From DAOUJW01 sp034421015 (GTDB lineage Bacteria; Chloroflexota; Dehalococcoidia; Lucifugimonadales; UBA2985), in assembly GCA_034421015.1 (NCBI GenBank), contig DAOUKT010000010.1:1-64000 (forward strand): a stretch of DNA of 64,000 nt, read 5' to 3'. Positions 16,578 to 24,273 of the stretch are shown here, one piece after another (the first letter of the stretch is position 1; each line of letters begins with the position of its first letter). The notes beneath the pieces were generated by a model that did no database searches, was not told the DNA's origin, and saw nothing but the letters and a program-made list of their open reading frames with translations. The translations under genes and the position numbers were made by a program.

Positions 16578-17498
16578 TCAACTCACGAATAGTCGACCGG
16601 CTCCTGCGAGCCTCTCCTCCAGCAGCTGGGTGAGCTCCTGCTCTATTCTACCATCGATTCCTCCCTTTTCCCTGGACAGGGACACGGCTTCCAAAGCGGT
16701 CTGGCAGTAGATTGGTACGACCGAGGGCACCCTGCTTTCAAGGGCGTCCAGGTGCTTGATGACGGTGCTTACGTCGCCCCTCGATACGGGGCCGGTCAGG
16801 GCCGCAGGAATGCCCCGGGTCTCAAGGCTCTCGACGGTGCTCCTCAGTAGCGGAAGAAGCACGTCCTGGCCCTGCTCCCTCGAGTACCCCATGACCTTCC
16901 AGATCTCCGACGCCTGGGCCATCAGTGCGACGACCGCGCCACACGCCAGGAAGCCGGAGAGGTGATATAGCGCCCGGTCCTGCGGGCCAATCTCGACGGC
17001 CCAGCCTCCCAGTGCGATGGCCATCTCCTTGAGAGCGTCTGACAGGGGCGGTGGTCCCTCGACGGCGTAGGCGATTCCCGACAGGACGGACGCGTCGACG
17101 TTCTCCGTTCCGGGGAAGGTCTGCATGGGGTGGAATGAGCCGGTCAGCGCGCTCTGGTCCCGGGCGGCGTCCAGAATGTCGGCGGACTCCGCGCCTGAGC
17201 AGTGCACAACCCACGCGTCCGTGTGCCACCTGAGCTGTCCGGCCACAGGCCCGATTGCAGAGTCCGGCGTAGTGATGAATACCAGGTCGCAGGCATTGGC
17301 CACGCCCTGGGGGTCGGCGCAGGATGCGCACCCATCCAGGCGAGCGGCCAGCTTCTCGGCGGAGGACGGCGTGCGGCTGGACACGGCCGCGACGTTGTAG
17401 CCGTGCTGTCGCAGGCCCAGAGCCAGGGCTGTTGCCGCGCGGCCCGCGCCGATGAATCCCAGCTTCAGGTCTTTACCGCTCACCGGCGCTCCTCCCAA
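16578..17498 (-). CDS. Rossmann-fold/DUF2520 oxidoreductase, candidate ketopantoate reductase
   Basis: 306 residues. An N-terminal NAD(P)-binding Rossmann fold (LGFIGAGRAATALA at 12-25, SSRTPSSAEKLA near 40, VFITTPDSAIGPVA near 75, VVHCSGAESADIL near 100) is followed by an all-helical DUF2520 domain from about residue 140. It lies 36 bp upstream of panB on the same strand, and no panE is present. In several bacteria an alternative ketopantoate reductase (PanG) is of this general type, so it may supply the missing step between PanB and PanC. That role is inferred from context. Confidence 0.75.
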   Translation of the reverse strand: MGGAPVSGKDLKLGFIGAGRAATALALGLRQHGYNVAAVSSRTPSSAEKLAARLDGCASCADPQGVANACDLVFITTPDSAIGPVAGQLRWHTDAWVVHCSGAESADILDAARDQSALTGSFHPMQTFPGTENVDASVLSGIAYAVEGPPPLSDALKEMAIALGGWAVEIGPQDRALYHLSGFLACGAVVALMAQASEIWKVMGYSREQGQDVLLPLLRSTVESLETRGIPAALTGPVSRGDVSTVIKHLDALESRVPSVVPIYCQTALEAVSLSREKGGIDGRIEQELTQLLEERLAGAGRLFVS

Positions 17499-17676
17499 AC
17501 AGGAATCGGGCAGCGAGCATCGCTATGCCTCCTCCCAGCATTCCCAGTCCCAGCAGCGCCATGGCGGGGGTGTCCTCTCCAACGAAGGACGCGACGATCA
17601 GCCCGATTCCGAGACCGGAAAAGGTCATTCCCCACGAAAGCAGCCTTGGCGCCAGGCTGTTCATCATGACCGTCAA
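17473..17676 (-). CDS. Small two-span membrane protein
   Basis: 67 residues from a TTG in a TTGA overlap with the upstream peptidase stop; an internal ATG at 17667 is the alternative. Two hydrophobic helices (about 14-31 and 37-57) around a short acidic loop, then a basic tail. It overlaps the start of the DUF2520 gene by 26 bp, so the three genes are probably translated in series. No family recognised. Confidence 0.55.
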   Translation of the reverse strand: MTVMMNSLAPRLLSWGMTFSGLGIGLIVASFVGEDTPAMALLGLGMLGGGIAMLAARFLFGRSAGER

Positions 17677-18659
17677 GCTCCATTGCCTTGAATGTCAAGC
17701 TCTCCGGCAGCGGGCACTCCGCCAAGGCCCTCCGCCATGAGCGCGCCCCTGACTACGGCTCTGGCTACGACCGTCGTGGCCGCCGAGCACAGCCGCCTCA
17801 TGTCCACCTCCGCCTCGCTGCGGCCCGTGGCTATGCAGAACACCACGTCTCCATCGGACATCATGTGGGACGGGCGCACGGCCAGGGCCAGGCCGTCCTG
17901 ACCCACCTGCGCCAGCTTGTTGGCCTGCTCCTTGTTCAGGGATGCGTCGGTGGCGACCACTGCGATTGTGGTGTTGGTGGGCGCGCTGAGGGCGTCGGCC
18001 TTGACCTGAGGCCTGGCGAGGATTTCCGTGGTGCGAAGGAAGCCCCGGTCACCCTCGTCCCTTGGGCCTGCGACAACCCGGCCCGTGTCCGGGTCAACTA
18101 CGTCGCCGACGGCGTTGACCGCGGCGATTGCGCCCACTGTGAAGTCGCCGAGGTCGATGCTGGACGTGCCGAGGCCGCCCTTGGTGGACCGGTCCCTGCC
18201 AAGGGCCTTGCCCACAGTCGCGCCGGTCCCGGCTCCTACGCTGCCCTCCGCCGGCGGGCCGTCGGTCGCGTTGACGCAGGCCGCGTAGCCGTCGTCGGGC
18301 CCGGGGCGCACCTTGTGGGTTACAAGACCGAGGTCGAAGAGGATGGCCGCGGGCACGATGGGCACAACGCCATCGCCTATCTTGAATCCGCAGCCTCGCT
18401 CCTCAAGGTAGCGCATGACGCCGGAGGCGGCGTCCAAGCCGTATGCGCTGCCTCCGCTGAGGAGGATTGCGTGCACCTGCTGGACCAGGTTGCCGGGGCG
18501 CATGAGGTCGGTCTCGCGAGTGCCCGGGGCCGAGCCGCGGACGTCCACTCCGCCAACTGCGCCCTCGGGGCAGAGCACCACGGTGCAGCCGGTGGCGGCC
18601 TCCCGGTTGGTGGAGTGTCCCACCTGAACGCCAGCGACGTCCGTTATGGCGTTATGCAC
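17673..18659 (-). CDS. P1/S58-family N-terminal-nucleophile peptidase
   Basis: 328 residues, DmpA/NylC-like hydrolase that matures by self-cleavage into two chains. Family marks: ITDVAGVQVGHST at the N-terminus, LLSGGSAYGLDAASGVM near 67-83, GSVGAGTGATVGK near 139-151. SAPTNTTIAVVATDAS contains the expected Asn229-Thr230 cleavage site, giving a Thr nucleophile as in NylC. Possible substrates are beta- or D-aminopeptides or amide oligomers; the sequence does not say which. Confidence 0.85.
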   Translation of the reverse strand: MHNAITDVAGVQVGHSTNREAATGCTVVLCPEGAVGGVDVRGSAPGTRETDLMRPGNLVQQVHAILLSGGSAYGLDAASGVMRYLEERGCGFKIGDGVVPIVPAAILFDLGLVTHKVRPGPDDGYAACVNATDGPPAEGSVGAGTGATVGKALGRDRSTKGGLGTSSIDLGDFTVGAIAAVNAVGDVVDPDTGRVVAGPRDEGDRGFLRTTEILARPQVKADALSAPTNTTIAVVATDASLNKEQANKLAQVGQDGLALAVRPSHMMSDGDVVFCIATGRSEAEVDMRRLCSAATTVVARAVVRGALMAEGLGGVPAAGELDIQGNGA

Positions 18660-19132
18660 GGCGGGGCTCCAAAACGGATATGGCCCTCTCCCGCCTTGGA
18701 GAAGGCCAATTGTAAACTTCTTGGAAGCTGTCCTGCCGTCGTGGTCTCACGATCCCCGCGGCTCCTGCTGGACTTGCCATATACTCACCGCTCCCTACTA
18801 CTAGGAGTCGATGGTAGTTGAATTGTATCTATGAGGATTGGGGCTTGTCAATGTTGTGTATGGGGAGGGTGGGAGAAAGCTATCGTTTGACATTTTTTTG
18901 ACGAGACTATACTCCGCATTGTTGTAGCCCAGTCGTCGTGAATGGGCATGAGTTACCGGTCAACGTGGAGCGGCAAGACCGGAGACGATGCGCCATTATC
19001 TGGGCAGTATCACTACCTAAGGATATGGCAAGTGGCAGGGATGTTAGAATGTCTTTGACTGGTTGTGTCTTACCCACTTCTTCAAGTGGGAATACTACAG
19101 GGCGGTCATATCGTCAATCAGGTGTTCCGTAG
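18660..19132. other. Gene-free spacer at the edge of an accessory patch
   Basis: About 470 bp with no convincing gene. A 7-bp hairpin (CCCACTT-CTTC-AAGTGGG, about 19073-19090) and an AT-rich stretch with TTGACA and TATACT 15 nt apart near 18890-18915 are visible. A 64-codon frame at 18938-19132 lacks a ribosome-binding site and protein-like composition. Confidence 0.5.
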
Positions 19133-19438
19133 ATGAAACAAAGAGCTATTTATAGCATTCTTGCTCTTTGCGCCATAGTCATTGTCGTCTTTTATTGGCA
19201 ATACCAAGACCGCCGTGAAGAAGCGGCATTCTGCCGAGACCTAAATGAGCGAAAAGAACAGGCTATCCAAGCTGCCTATGCTGAGGCATCGATGGACTGG
19301 CACTATAACAAGGACGATTATATTCGCATGGGTGTAAGCCGCGAAGAAGCTGAGCGGGAGGTAATGGAGAACTTCATAGCGGGCGTGGAAAGTGCCATGA
19401 CAGAGATGAAAAGGATTACCGGGTTCGAGTGTCCCTAA
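19133..19438 (+). CDS. Small membrane-anchored protein, unknown
   Basis: 101 residues: one N-terminal membrane span (about 5-24, YSILALCAIVIVVFYW) followed by an acidic, helical soluble part with many Glu, Arg and Ala residues. Possibly a signal-anchored extracytoplasmic protein. Base composition is lower in GC than neighbouring core genes. Function unknown. Confidence 0.5.
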   Translation: MKQRAIYSILALCAIVIVVFYWQYQDRREEAAFCRDLNERKEQAIQAAYAEASMDWHYNKDDYIRMGVSREEAEREVMENFIAGVESAMTEMKRITGFECP

Positions 19439-19573
19439 GTCCAGTAAAGTCAAACTGAGACGCTACCCATTGGGTATCTTGTTGATAAGTACCATACCCC
19501 AGAGGCTAGTTGAAATCACTCTAAAACAATATCAAGTGTGCATGTGTTCCATGAAGGCGCATACTATATCGTG

Positions 19574-20044
19574 ATGGTCCGCAACATTTTGCTTGTGTTC
19601 CTGCTACTTCTGTCAGCGTGCTCTAGCGTAGAATCACAGACGCCCGCTGCCAGGGCTTGCTCCGAGTTCAGCGCGTTCGCTTCAAGCGTTCACAAGGCTG
19701 CCGTTAGCCATGAACACCGCAACTCGCCGGGGGTGGAACATTGGGAGGGGATGCTTGCGCAGCTACCGTTGAAGGAGGACCTAGCTCTGGATAGAGCGGT
19801 GCGTAAACTAACTTTTATTGGCCAGGGGCATGAGGGCAACAGATCGTACTATGGCTACCTGATTGTTCTGCATCAGGTAGAGCGTCTGTGTGACGACAGG
19901 GGCTATGAGACGCCGAGTGTCCCTTCAGACGTGATTCTAGAATATTTCTGGTGTGGGAAAGGCGGAGGTATGGCGGTAGAGCACGATTACACTCAGTTGA
20001 ATCCAGCCCTAGCAAATGCCGGGGAGGGATACGATGCCTGTTAG
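19574..20044 (+). CDS. Putative lipoprotein, unknown
   Basis: 156 residues from the ATG at 19574 (a GTG lies directly before it). N-terminal MVRNILLVFLLLLSACSS is a signal peptide with lipobox LSAC. The mature part has four more cysteines and no recognised domain. Like its upstream neighbour it has lower GC than the core genome and probably belongs to the same acquired segment. Confidence 0.55.
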   Translation: MVRNILLVFLLLLSACSSVESQTPAARACSEFSAFASSVHKAAVSHEHRNSPGVEHWEGMLAQLPLKEDLALDRAVRKLTFIGQGHEGNRSYYGYLIVLHQVERLCDDRGYETPSVPSDVILEYFWCGKGGGMAVEHDYTQLNPALANAGEGYDAC

Positions 20045-20066
20045 GGAGGTATATCGGGAGGCAGTC

Positions 20067-20480
20067 TTAAGGGCCAATGTCCTGTGGCTCAATGGGCGGG
20101 CCGTTGGCCAGCCTCTCAGCTTGAGCGTTGAATTCGGCGGTCTCGCGGATGAGGCGTTCCGTGCCGGGCATGGGGCAGATTTCGTGGTAGAAGCAATCGC
20201 CGTGGAGTCTGCCTTGCCTGAGATAATATATCTGTTCAAGCTCTCTGACCGAAGGGTCGGAGTCGGCGATGACCCCCAGCCGTCGGCTGGCTTGCGTGGA
20301 CGTCCCTGGCCGCTGGCCTGTGCGGGCGAGGACAAGGGCTTCCGTGGCTCGAAGGGTAGCGCACCAGGCTTTCTCCGCGGCGTCCCGGAGGTCGCCTGCG
20401 GCAAGGCGCTCAAGGGCGGCTTCGCTCATAAGCCGCGCGTCAGCGAATATGCGGGCGGCTTCTGCTTCAGCTGTGGTCAT
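20067..20480 (-). CDS. HEPN/PaREP1-like helical protein
   Basis: 137 residues, almost entirely helical. The segment AAEKAWCATLRATEALV (34-50) resembles the second helix of HEPN/PaREP1-like proteins, and RQGRLH at 88-93 gives the R-x4-H spacing typical of HEPN RNases, followed by GDCFYH. HEPN proteins often act as RNases in toxin-antitoxin or defence pairs, but no nucleotidyltransferase partner is adjacent. An oppositely oriented reading frame over the same DNA is its shadow. Confidence 0.5.
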   Translation of the reverse strand: MTTAEAEAARIFADARLMSEAALERLAAGDLRDAAEKAWCATLRATEALVLARTGQRPGTSTQASRRLGVIADSDPSVRELEQIYYLRQGRLHGDCFYHEICPMPGTERLIRETAEFNAQAERLANGPPIEPQDIGP

Positions 20481-20508
20481 TCACTTCTCTCCGCCGGGTA
20501 GCGCGCCA

Positions 20509-20862
20509 CTATATGGTCATCTCCGACGCTGGGATCAACTTCTCGTGAGTTGTATCTACAGCCAGGCCAAAGATTTGCAAAGTCACAGCCCCTAGCAGGA
20601 ATCTCTCCTCAGGGCCAAAAATGACAGGGCTAAAGCGTTCTTCCTGCCCAATACGGACACGAACATCCCCAATTCCCATCCACTGTTTTCGACCGTCGGC
20701 CATTGTGAACTCACTCCGCTTGACAGGCACGACATTCAACCCATTCAGCAAGCTGGAAGGCAACATGGTGTATGTCGCTCCCGTATCAACAAGCCCTTCC
20801 ACTTCCTGGAAAGGGCTTGCCTCGTCACGTCTAACTTTGAAATTTATATGAAACGTGCCCAT
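20509..20862 (-). CDS. Retropepsin-like (clan AA) aspartic protease
   Basis: 117 residues, a single-domain aspartyl protease that would act as a dimer. The catalytic motif is VDTGATYTMLP with Asp26; TMADGRK near 54 and the late hydrophobic FLLGAVTLQIFGLAVD complete the pattern. It begins MGTF, as does (after correcting the start) the paralogue at 51.3 kb. One of three such genes in the window. Substrate unknown. Confidence 0.8.
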   Translation of the reverse strand: MGTFHINFKVRRDEASPFQEVEGLVDTGATYTMLPSSLLNGLNVVPVKRSEFTMADGRKQWMGIGDVRVRIGQEERFSPVIFGPEERFLLGAVTLQIFGLAVDTTHEKLIPASEMTI

Positions 20863-20944
20863 TCAGCTGACCTCTCTTCTACGGCCATTATACTCAGTCT
20901 CGCTTGTCTTTGGCAGCCTGCTGCACCTCTCTTACCAGGCCGGC

Positions 20945-21583
20945 CTACCGCAGCGCGCTGGTGAAGAACTCGGCCATCTGGCTGGCCAGCTCGCCCTCGT
21001 GGCCGGACCAGGTGTGGTCCGCTCCGGTGATCATGCAGCACTCCACTCCCTGGGAAGCCACCGCAAGGCTGATCAGCTCGTCTGCGGGAGCCATGCGGTC
21101 CTGCTCACCGGCGACAACCAGCCTGCCGCCCTTTAGCTTGTCCAGCCGCGCCCGCTTCATCGACGCCACAGTCGGCGAAACAACGGCGAGCGCCGCCTGA
21201 CCCCTGTCCTTCTGGAAGAAGTCCAGGGCCACAACCGCGCCGAAGGAGACGCCGGCCACTCCCACGCCTTTCTTGTTGACGCCGGGCCACTTCCTGAGCG
21301 TCTCGAAGGCCGACTTGAGGTCGTCCTGCTCGCCCTTGCCCTGGTCAAACGTCCCTTCGCTGCCGCCGACGCCGCGGAAGTTGAACCGGAAGGTCGCTAT
21401 TCCGGCGTCGTCAAGGGACTGGCAGATGGCGTGCATCAGGTCGGAGGTCATGTTCCCGCCCAAGACGGGGTGCGCGTGGCACACCACCACGCCGGGAGAG
21501 CCGCCCGTGACGCGCTGGGGGATGGTCACAATGCCCTCCAGGGTGAGCTTGCCGCTCCTGAAGCCGATGCTCTGCTGCCGCAT
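20945..21583 (-). CDS. Alpha/beta hydrolase, tandem copy 2
   Basis: 212 residues. The nucleophile Ser113 is in GVSFGA, the acid is probably Asp in GEQDRMAP, and His is in GADHTW near residue 188. The oxyanion and HAHP segment (VVCHAHPVLGGNM) and FRFNFRGVGGSEG identify the dienelactone-hydrolase-like 'KANL/HPHP' group. It lies 2 bp downstream of a diverged copy. Substrate unknown. Confidence 0.8.
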   Translation of the reverse strand: MRQQSIGFRSGKLTLEGIVTIPQRVTGGSPGVVVCHAHPVLGGNMTSDLMHAICQSLDDAGIATFRFNFRGVGGSEGTFDQGKGEQDDLKSAFETLRKWPGVNKKGVGVAGVSFGAVVALDFFQKDRGQAALAVVSPTVASMKRARLDKLKGGRLVVAGEQDRMAPADELISLAVASQGVECCMITGADHTWSGHEGELASQMAEFFTSALR

Positions 21584-21585
21584 AG

Positions 21586-22224
21586 CTATGCGGTGGGCGA
21601 GAGCCGCTGCTGGAAGAAGGCAGTGACGAACTCTGCGGCCTCCCGCTCCTGGCCCATGAAGAAGTGGTCGGCTCCCGAGATGACGTGCATCTCCGGCGGG
21701 ACTGTGAGCTTGTTGGTCAGGTCCGCGAACTGCTCGTCCGGCATCAGCCGGTCCCTGTCGCCGATGATGAACTGTATGGGCAGGGACGGAATCCTGCTGA
21801 AATTGTCTTCGGCGTCGACCCTGGCGCGGCCTATCAGGGACAGGGCCTTAGTCACGCCGCCCCTCTGGGCCGTCTTCATTGCGACGCCCGCGCCAAAGGA
21901 GTAGCCTGCCAGCCCCACGCGGTCGGTCGCTATCGACTCCTGAGAGCCTGCGAAAGCGAGGGCCGCCAGGACGTCGTCAATTTCGCCCCTGCCTTCGTCG
22001 TACTGGCCTTGGCTCCGGCCCACGCCGCGGAAGTTGAAGCGCAGGGACGCGATGCCAGAAATGAACAGGGCGTAGCAGATGCCCATGACCACGTTGTTGT
22101 GCATGTCCCCGCCCATCTGGGGGTGCGGGTGGCAGACCACCACCGCAGGGAAGAGGCCGTCGCCATCCGGCAGGTGCAGGAAGCCCTCTAGGCTTCCGGT
22201 TGGGCCCGGAATTTCCATTTGCAT
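21586..22224 (-). CDS. Alpha/beta hydrolase, tandem copy 1
   Basis: 212 residues, the same length as the next gene and clearly its paralogue: VVCHPHPQMGGDM near 30, LRFNFRGVGRSQG near 62, nucleophile Ser109 in GYSFGA, acid in GDRDRLMP, and His in GADHFF near 188. Probably a cytosolic esterase or thioesterase-like enzyme. The tandem arrangement points to local duplication. A strong 11-bp hairpin lies just upstream. Confidence 0.8.
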   Translation of the reverse strand: MQMEIPGPTGSLEGFLHLPDGDGLFPAVVVCHPHPQMGGDMHNNVVMGICYALFISGIASLRFNFRGVGRSQGQYDEGRGEIDDVLAALAFAGSQESIATDRVGLAGYSFGAGVAMKTAQRGGVTKALSLIGRARVDAEDNFSRIPSLPIQFIIGDRDRLMPDEQFADLTNKLTVPPEMHVISGADHFFMGQEREAAEFVTAFFQQRLSPTA

Positions 22225-22252
22225 GAGTTGCCTCCTTCTGCCCCCATCCCCA

Positions 22253-22277
22253 CCTTCCCCCGCACTGCGGGGGAAGG
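22253..22277. repeat. Perfect 11-bp inverted repeat
   Basis: CCTTCCCCCGC-ACT-GCGGGGGAAGG. It sits between the GlcG-like gene and the hydrolase pair. There is no T-run on either side, so it is more likely a dispersed palindrome than a terminator. Confidence 0.6.
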
Positions 22278-22369
22278 AATAGTCTATCCTGCTTCAAGGA
22301 GGATTCAGAGATGGGGCGAGACGTACGAAGGTTGTGCGAAAGCCTCTGTAGGGGCGCAACCTGGCAGGC

Positions 22370-22789
22370 CTACAGCCCCATTGCGGCGATGCCCACCCGG
22401 CACAGGTCCTCGTCCTCCTGAGCCGCAAGCCCGCTCACGCCGATGCCGCCCAGGAAGGCGTTGTCGCTGGGGCGCTGGATCACCACGCCGCCCTGTACCG
22501 CCGCCATGTTGGTATCGCCGAAGTCGCTGACGCTGCGGCCGGCGGTCCTGAACCGCTCTGCAACGTCCACGGTGTCGCTGCGCATTACGGCGGCGGTGTA
22601 GGCCTTCTTGAAGGCCAGCGACTGCGGCAGCAGGCGGCATCGGTCCATCCGGGCGAATGCCACCAGCCTTCCGTTGACGTCGACAACGGCCATTGCGATA
22701 GGCCTGTCCGGCTCCTTCATTGCCTCGTCCAGCATTGCCTGAATCGCCTTGCGCGCTTCGACCAGTCCGATGATGGGTTCGTCGTACAT
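22370..22789 (-). CDS. GlcG/HbpS-like protein (DUF336)
   Basis: 139 residues with the DUF336 pattern: AVVDVNGRLVAFARMD near 34-49, SLAFKKAYTAAVMRS near 57-71, GGVVIQRPSDNAFLGGIGVSG near 100-120 (split here by the family's Gly-rich loop), and a terminal AQEDEDLCRVGIAA. Related proteins bind heme or are found beside glycolate oxidase and diol dehydratase genes. None of those partners is present, so the role is open. Confidence 0.8.
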   Translation of the reverse strand: MYDEPIIGLVEARKAIQAMLDEAMKEPDRPIAMAVVDVNGRLVAFARMDRCRLLPQSLAFKKAYTAAVMRSDTVDVAERFRTAGRSVSDFGDTNMAAVQGGVVIQRPSDNAFLGGIGVSGLAAQEDEDLCRVGIAAMGL

Positions 22790-22955
22790 GGGTCCCTCCT
22801 TAGCAGGTGTCTTGAGTTTGGAGCGACTTGATTATACCGCGTTGGAGGCGAAGTGTATCGCGGGCGGCGGAAGTTGTGAATTGCAGCGGGCCGTGAATGC
22901 GTTGCCGACATGGGAATTGGTATTCACTACAGGCCTTGGTTATGATGCGCGACAC

Positions 22956-23048
22956 CGCTCATACTGAGCTCGTCGAAGTGAATGAGCGTTGTCACCCATG
23001 CCCACATTCTTCCCGCTCAAATGGTTCGACAGGCTCACCATGAGCGGG
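22956..23048. repeat. Palindromic repeat of the CGCTCAT family, copy 1
   Basis: Two nested inverted repeats: CGCTCAT (22956-22962) with ATGAGCG (22982-22988), and CCCGCTCA (23012-23019) with TGAGCGGG (23041-23048). The inner text GGTTCGACAGGCTCACCA recurs inverted near 34685. A dispersed element just upstream of the cysDN promoter. Confidence 0.65.
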
Positions 23049-23099
23049 AAAGAAGTGGTGTTAACAACACGTATAGAGAATACACGGGAAATGCATGTC

Positions 23100-23128
23100 T
23101 TGACATTCCAACTGAGCGCTGGTACTAT
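23100..23128 (+). promoter_or_regulatory. Sigma-70 promoter of cysDN
   Basis: TTGACA (23100-23105), a 17-nt spacer, TACTAT (23123-23128) with TG one base upstream. It is the best promoter match in the window, about 185 bp before the cysD ATG, implying a long leader. Confidence 0.8.
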
Positions 23129-23176
23129 CCCACCAATGAGCGCTAGCATGTGCCTGTGTAGCTGCTGTTGTCTGGA

Positions 23177-23253
23177 GGCCAGAGGGCCTTCTGTTTCAGC
23201 TAGCGCGCCGCAAACCGACTAGCGCCGAAACTCAGAAGAAGAGACCTCTGGCC
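23177..23253 (+). ncRNA. Structured 5' leader of cysDN (candidate riboswitch or attenuator)
   Basis: The leader folds as one long hairpin: GGCCAGAGG/CCTCTGGCC (9 bp, 23177-23185 with 23245-23253), CTTCT/AGAAG, GTTTC/GAAAC, then GCTAG/CTAGC closing a 15-nt loop. The outer stem shares its last two bases (23252-23253) with the terminator that follows, so the two may compete. No SAM, T-box or other named class is recognised. Confidence 0.6.
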
Positions 23254-23284
23254 CCCCTGCAAACGCGGAGGGGGTTTTTCTTTT
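23252..23284 (+). terminator. Intrinsic terminator in the cysDN leader
   Basis: CCCCCCTGC pairs with GCGG(A)GGGGG around the loop AAAC (one bulged A), followed by TTTTTCTTTT. It lies between promoter and start codon of the same operon, so it must be regulated or leaky. Confidence 0.75.
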
Positions 23285-23312
23285 GCCTGAATATGCCGAG
23301 AAGGAGCTCCGG

Positions 23313-24272
23313 ATGACAATAACAGAGTCAGCGGGATTGGGTGTACAGGAGCTTGCAGTTTCAGACGAGCGCTCCGAGTACTGGCATCTCCGCTCCCTGG
23401 AGTCGGAAGCAATACACATCATCCGGGAAGTGGTCGCGGAGTTCGACAGGCCGGCGCTGCTCTTCTCCGGCGGCAAGGACTCGGCCGTGCTCCTGCACGT
23501 CGCCGTCAAGGCGCTCCGCCCCGCCAACCTGCCGTTCCCAGTGGTCCACATCGACACCGGCCACAACTTTCCCGAGGTCATCGCATTCCGGGATCGAGTC
23601 GTAGAGCGGCTTGGAGTGGAGCTGGTTGTGGGCTCGGTTGACGAAGCAATTGCCTCAGGGCTTATTCCCGCCCCGCCGAGCGCCAGTTACACTCGCAACC
23701 GCATGCAGACACCGGTGCTGCTGGAGACGATTCGCCGGGGGAAGTTCACGGCGGTGTTCGGCGGCGCGCGGCGTGATGAGGAACGTTCGCGGGCAAAGGA
23801 GCGCGTCTACTCTGTGCGAGACGAGTTCGGCCAGTGGGACCCGCGCAACCAGCGCCCGGAGCTCTGGAGCCTTTACAACGGGAATATTGGATTCGGCCAG
23901 CACATGCGCGTCTTTCCACTCTCCAACTGGACGGAGTTGGACATCTGGCGCTACATAGCCGAGGAGAACATAGAGCTGCCGGAAATTTACTACGCTCACC
24001 AGCGTGAGGTGTTCGAGCAGGACGGTATGCTCATGGCGCTGTCCCCGGTGATGCAGCCAACTCGCGGCGAACCGGTGGTCGTCCGCAGCGTGCGATTCCG
24101 CACCGTCGGCGACATGACATCCACGGCAGCCGTGCCGTCTGAGGCCGCCACGCCCGAGGCAGTTATCGCCGAAACGCTGACGACCCGCATCTCCGAGCGC
24201 GGCGCGACCCGGGCCGACGACCGCACCGCAGAGGCGGCCATGGAAGACCGCAAGCGCGAGGGGTACTTCTAG
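23313..24272 (+). CDS. cysD: Sulfate adenylyltransferase subunit 2 (CysD)
   Basis: 319 residues from the ATG at 23313, six bases after AAGGAG; a frame opening at a TTG (23283) lies inside the terminator tail and is rejected. ATP-PPi synthetase domain with the PP-loop LFSGGKDSAVLL (SGGKDS at 52-57). Also VVHIDTGHNFPE, FGGARRDEERSRAKER and the C-terminal SVRFRTVGDMTSTAAV. With CysN it makes adenosine-5'-phosphosulfate from sulfate. cysN follows after one base. Confidence 0.97.
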   Translation: MTITESAGLGVQELAVSDERSEYWHLRSLESEAIHIIREVVAEFDRPALLFSGGKDSAVLLHVAVKALRPANLPFPVVHIDTGHNFPEVIAFRDRVVERLGVELVVGSVDEAIASGLIPAPPSASYTRNRMQTPVLLETIRRGKFTAVFGGARRDEERSRAKERVYSVRDEFGQWDPRNQRPELWSLYNGNIGFGQHMRVFPLSNWTELDIWRYIAEENIELPEIYYAHQREVFEQDGMLMALSPVMQPTRGEPVVVRSVRFRTVGDMTSTAAVPSEAATPEAVIAETLTTRISERGATRADDRTAEAAMEDRKREGYF

Positions 24273-24273
24273 C

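Noticed and set aside
18938..19132. 64-codon frame ending just before the 19133 gene
   Set aside because: No ribosome-binding site, contains an internal hairpin and lacks protein-like composition.
20016..20501. Plus-strand open frame of 161 codons
   Set aside because: Opposite the HEPN-like gene and running past the lipoprotein stop; composition is Gly/Arg/Ala-rich and no motif is seen.
23177..23312. cysDN leader as a SAM riboswitch or T-box
   Set aside because: The SAM-I core and the T-box sequence (GGGTGGNACC) are absent, so only a generic structured leader with terminator is claimed.
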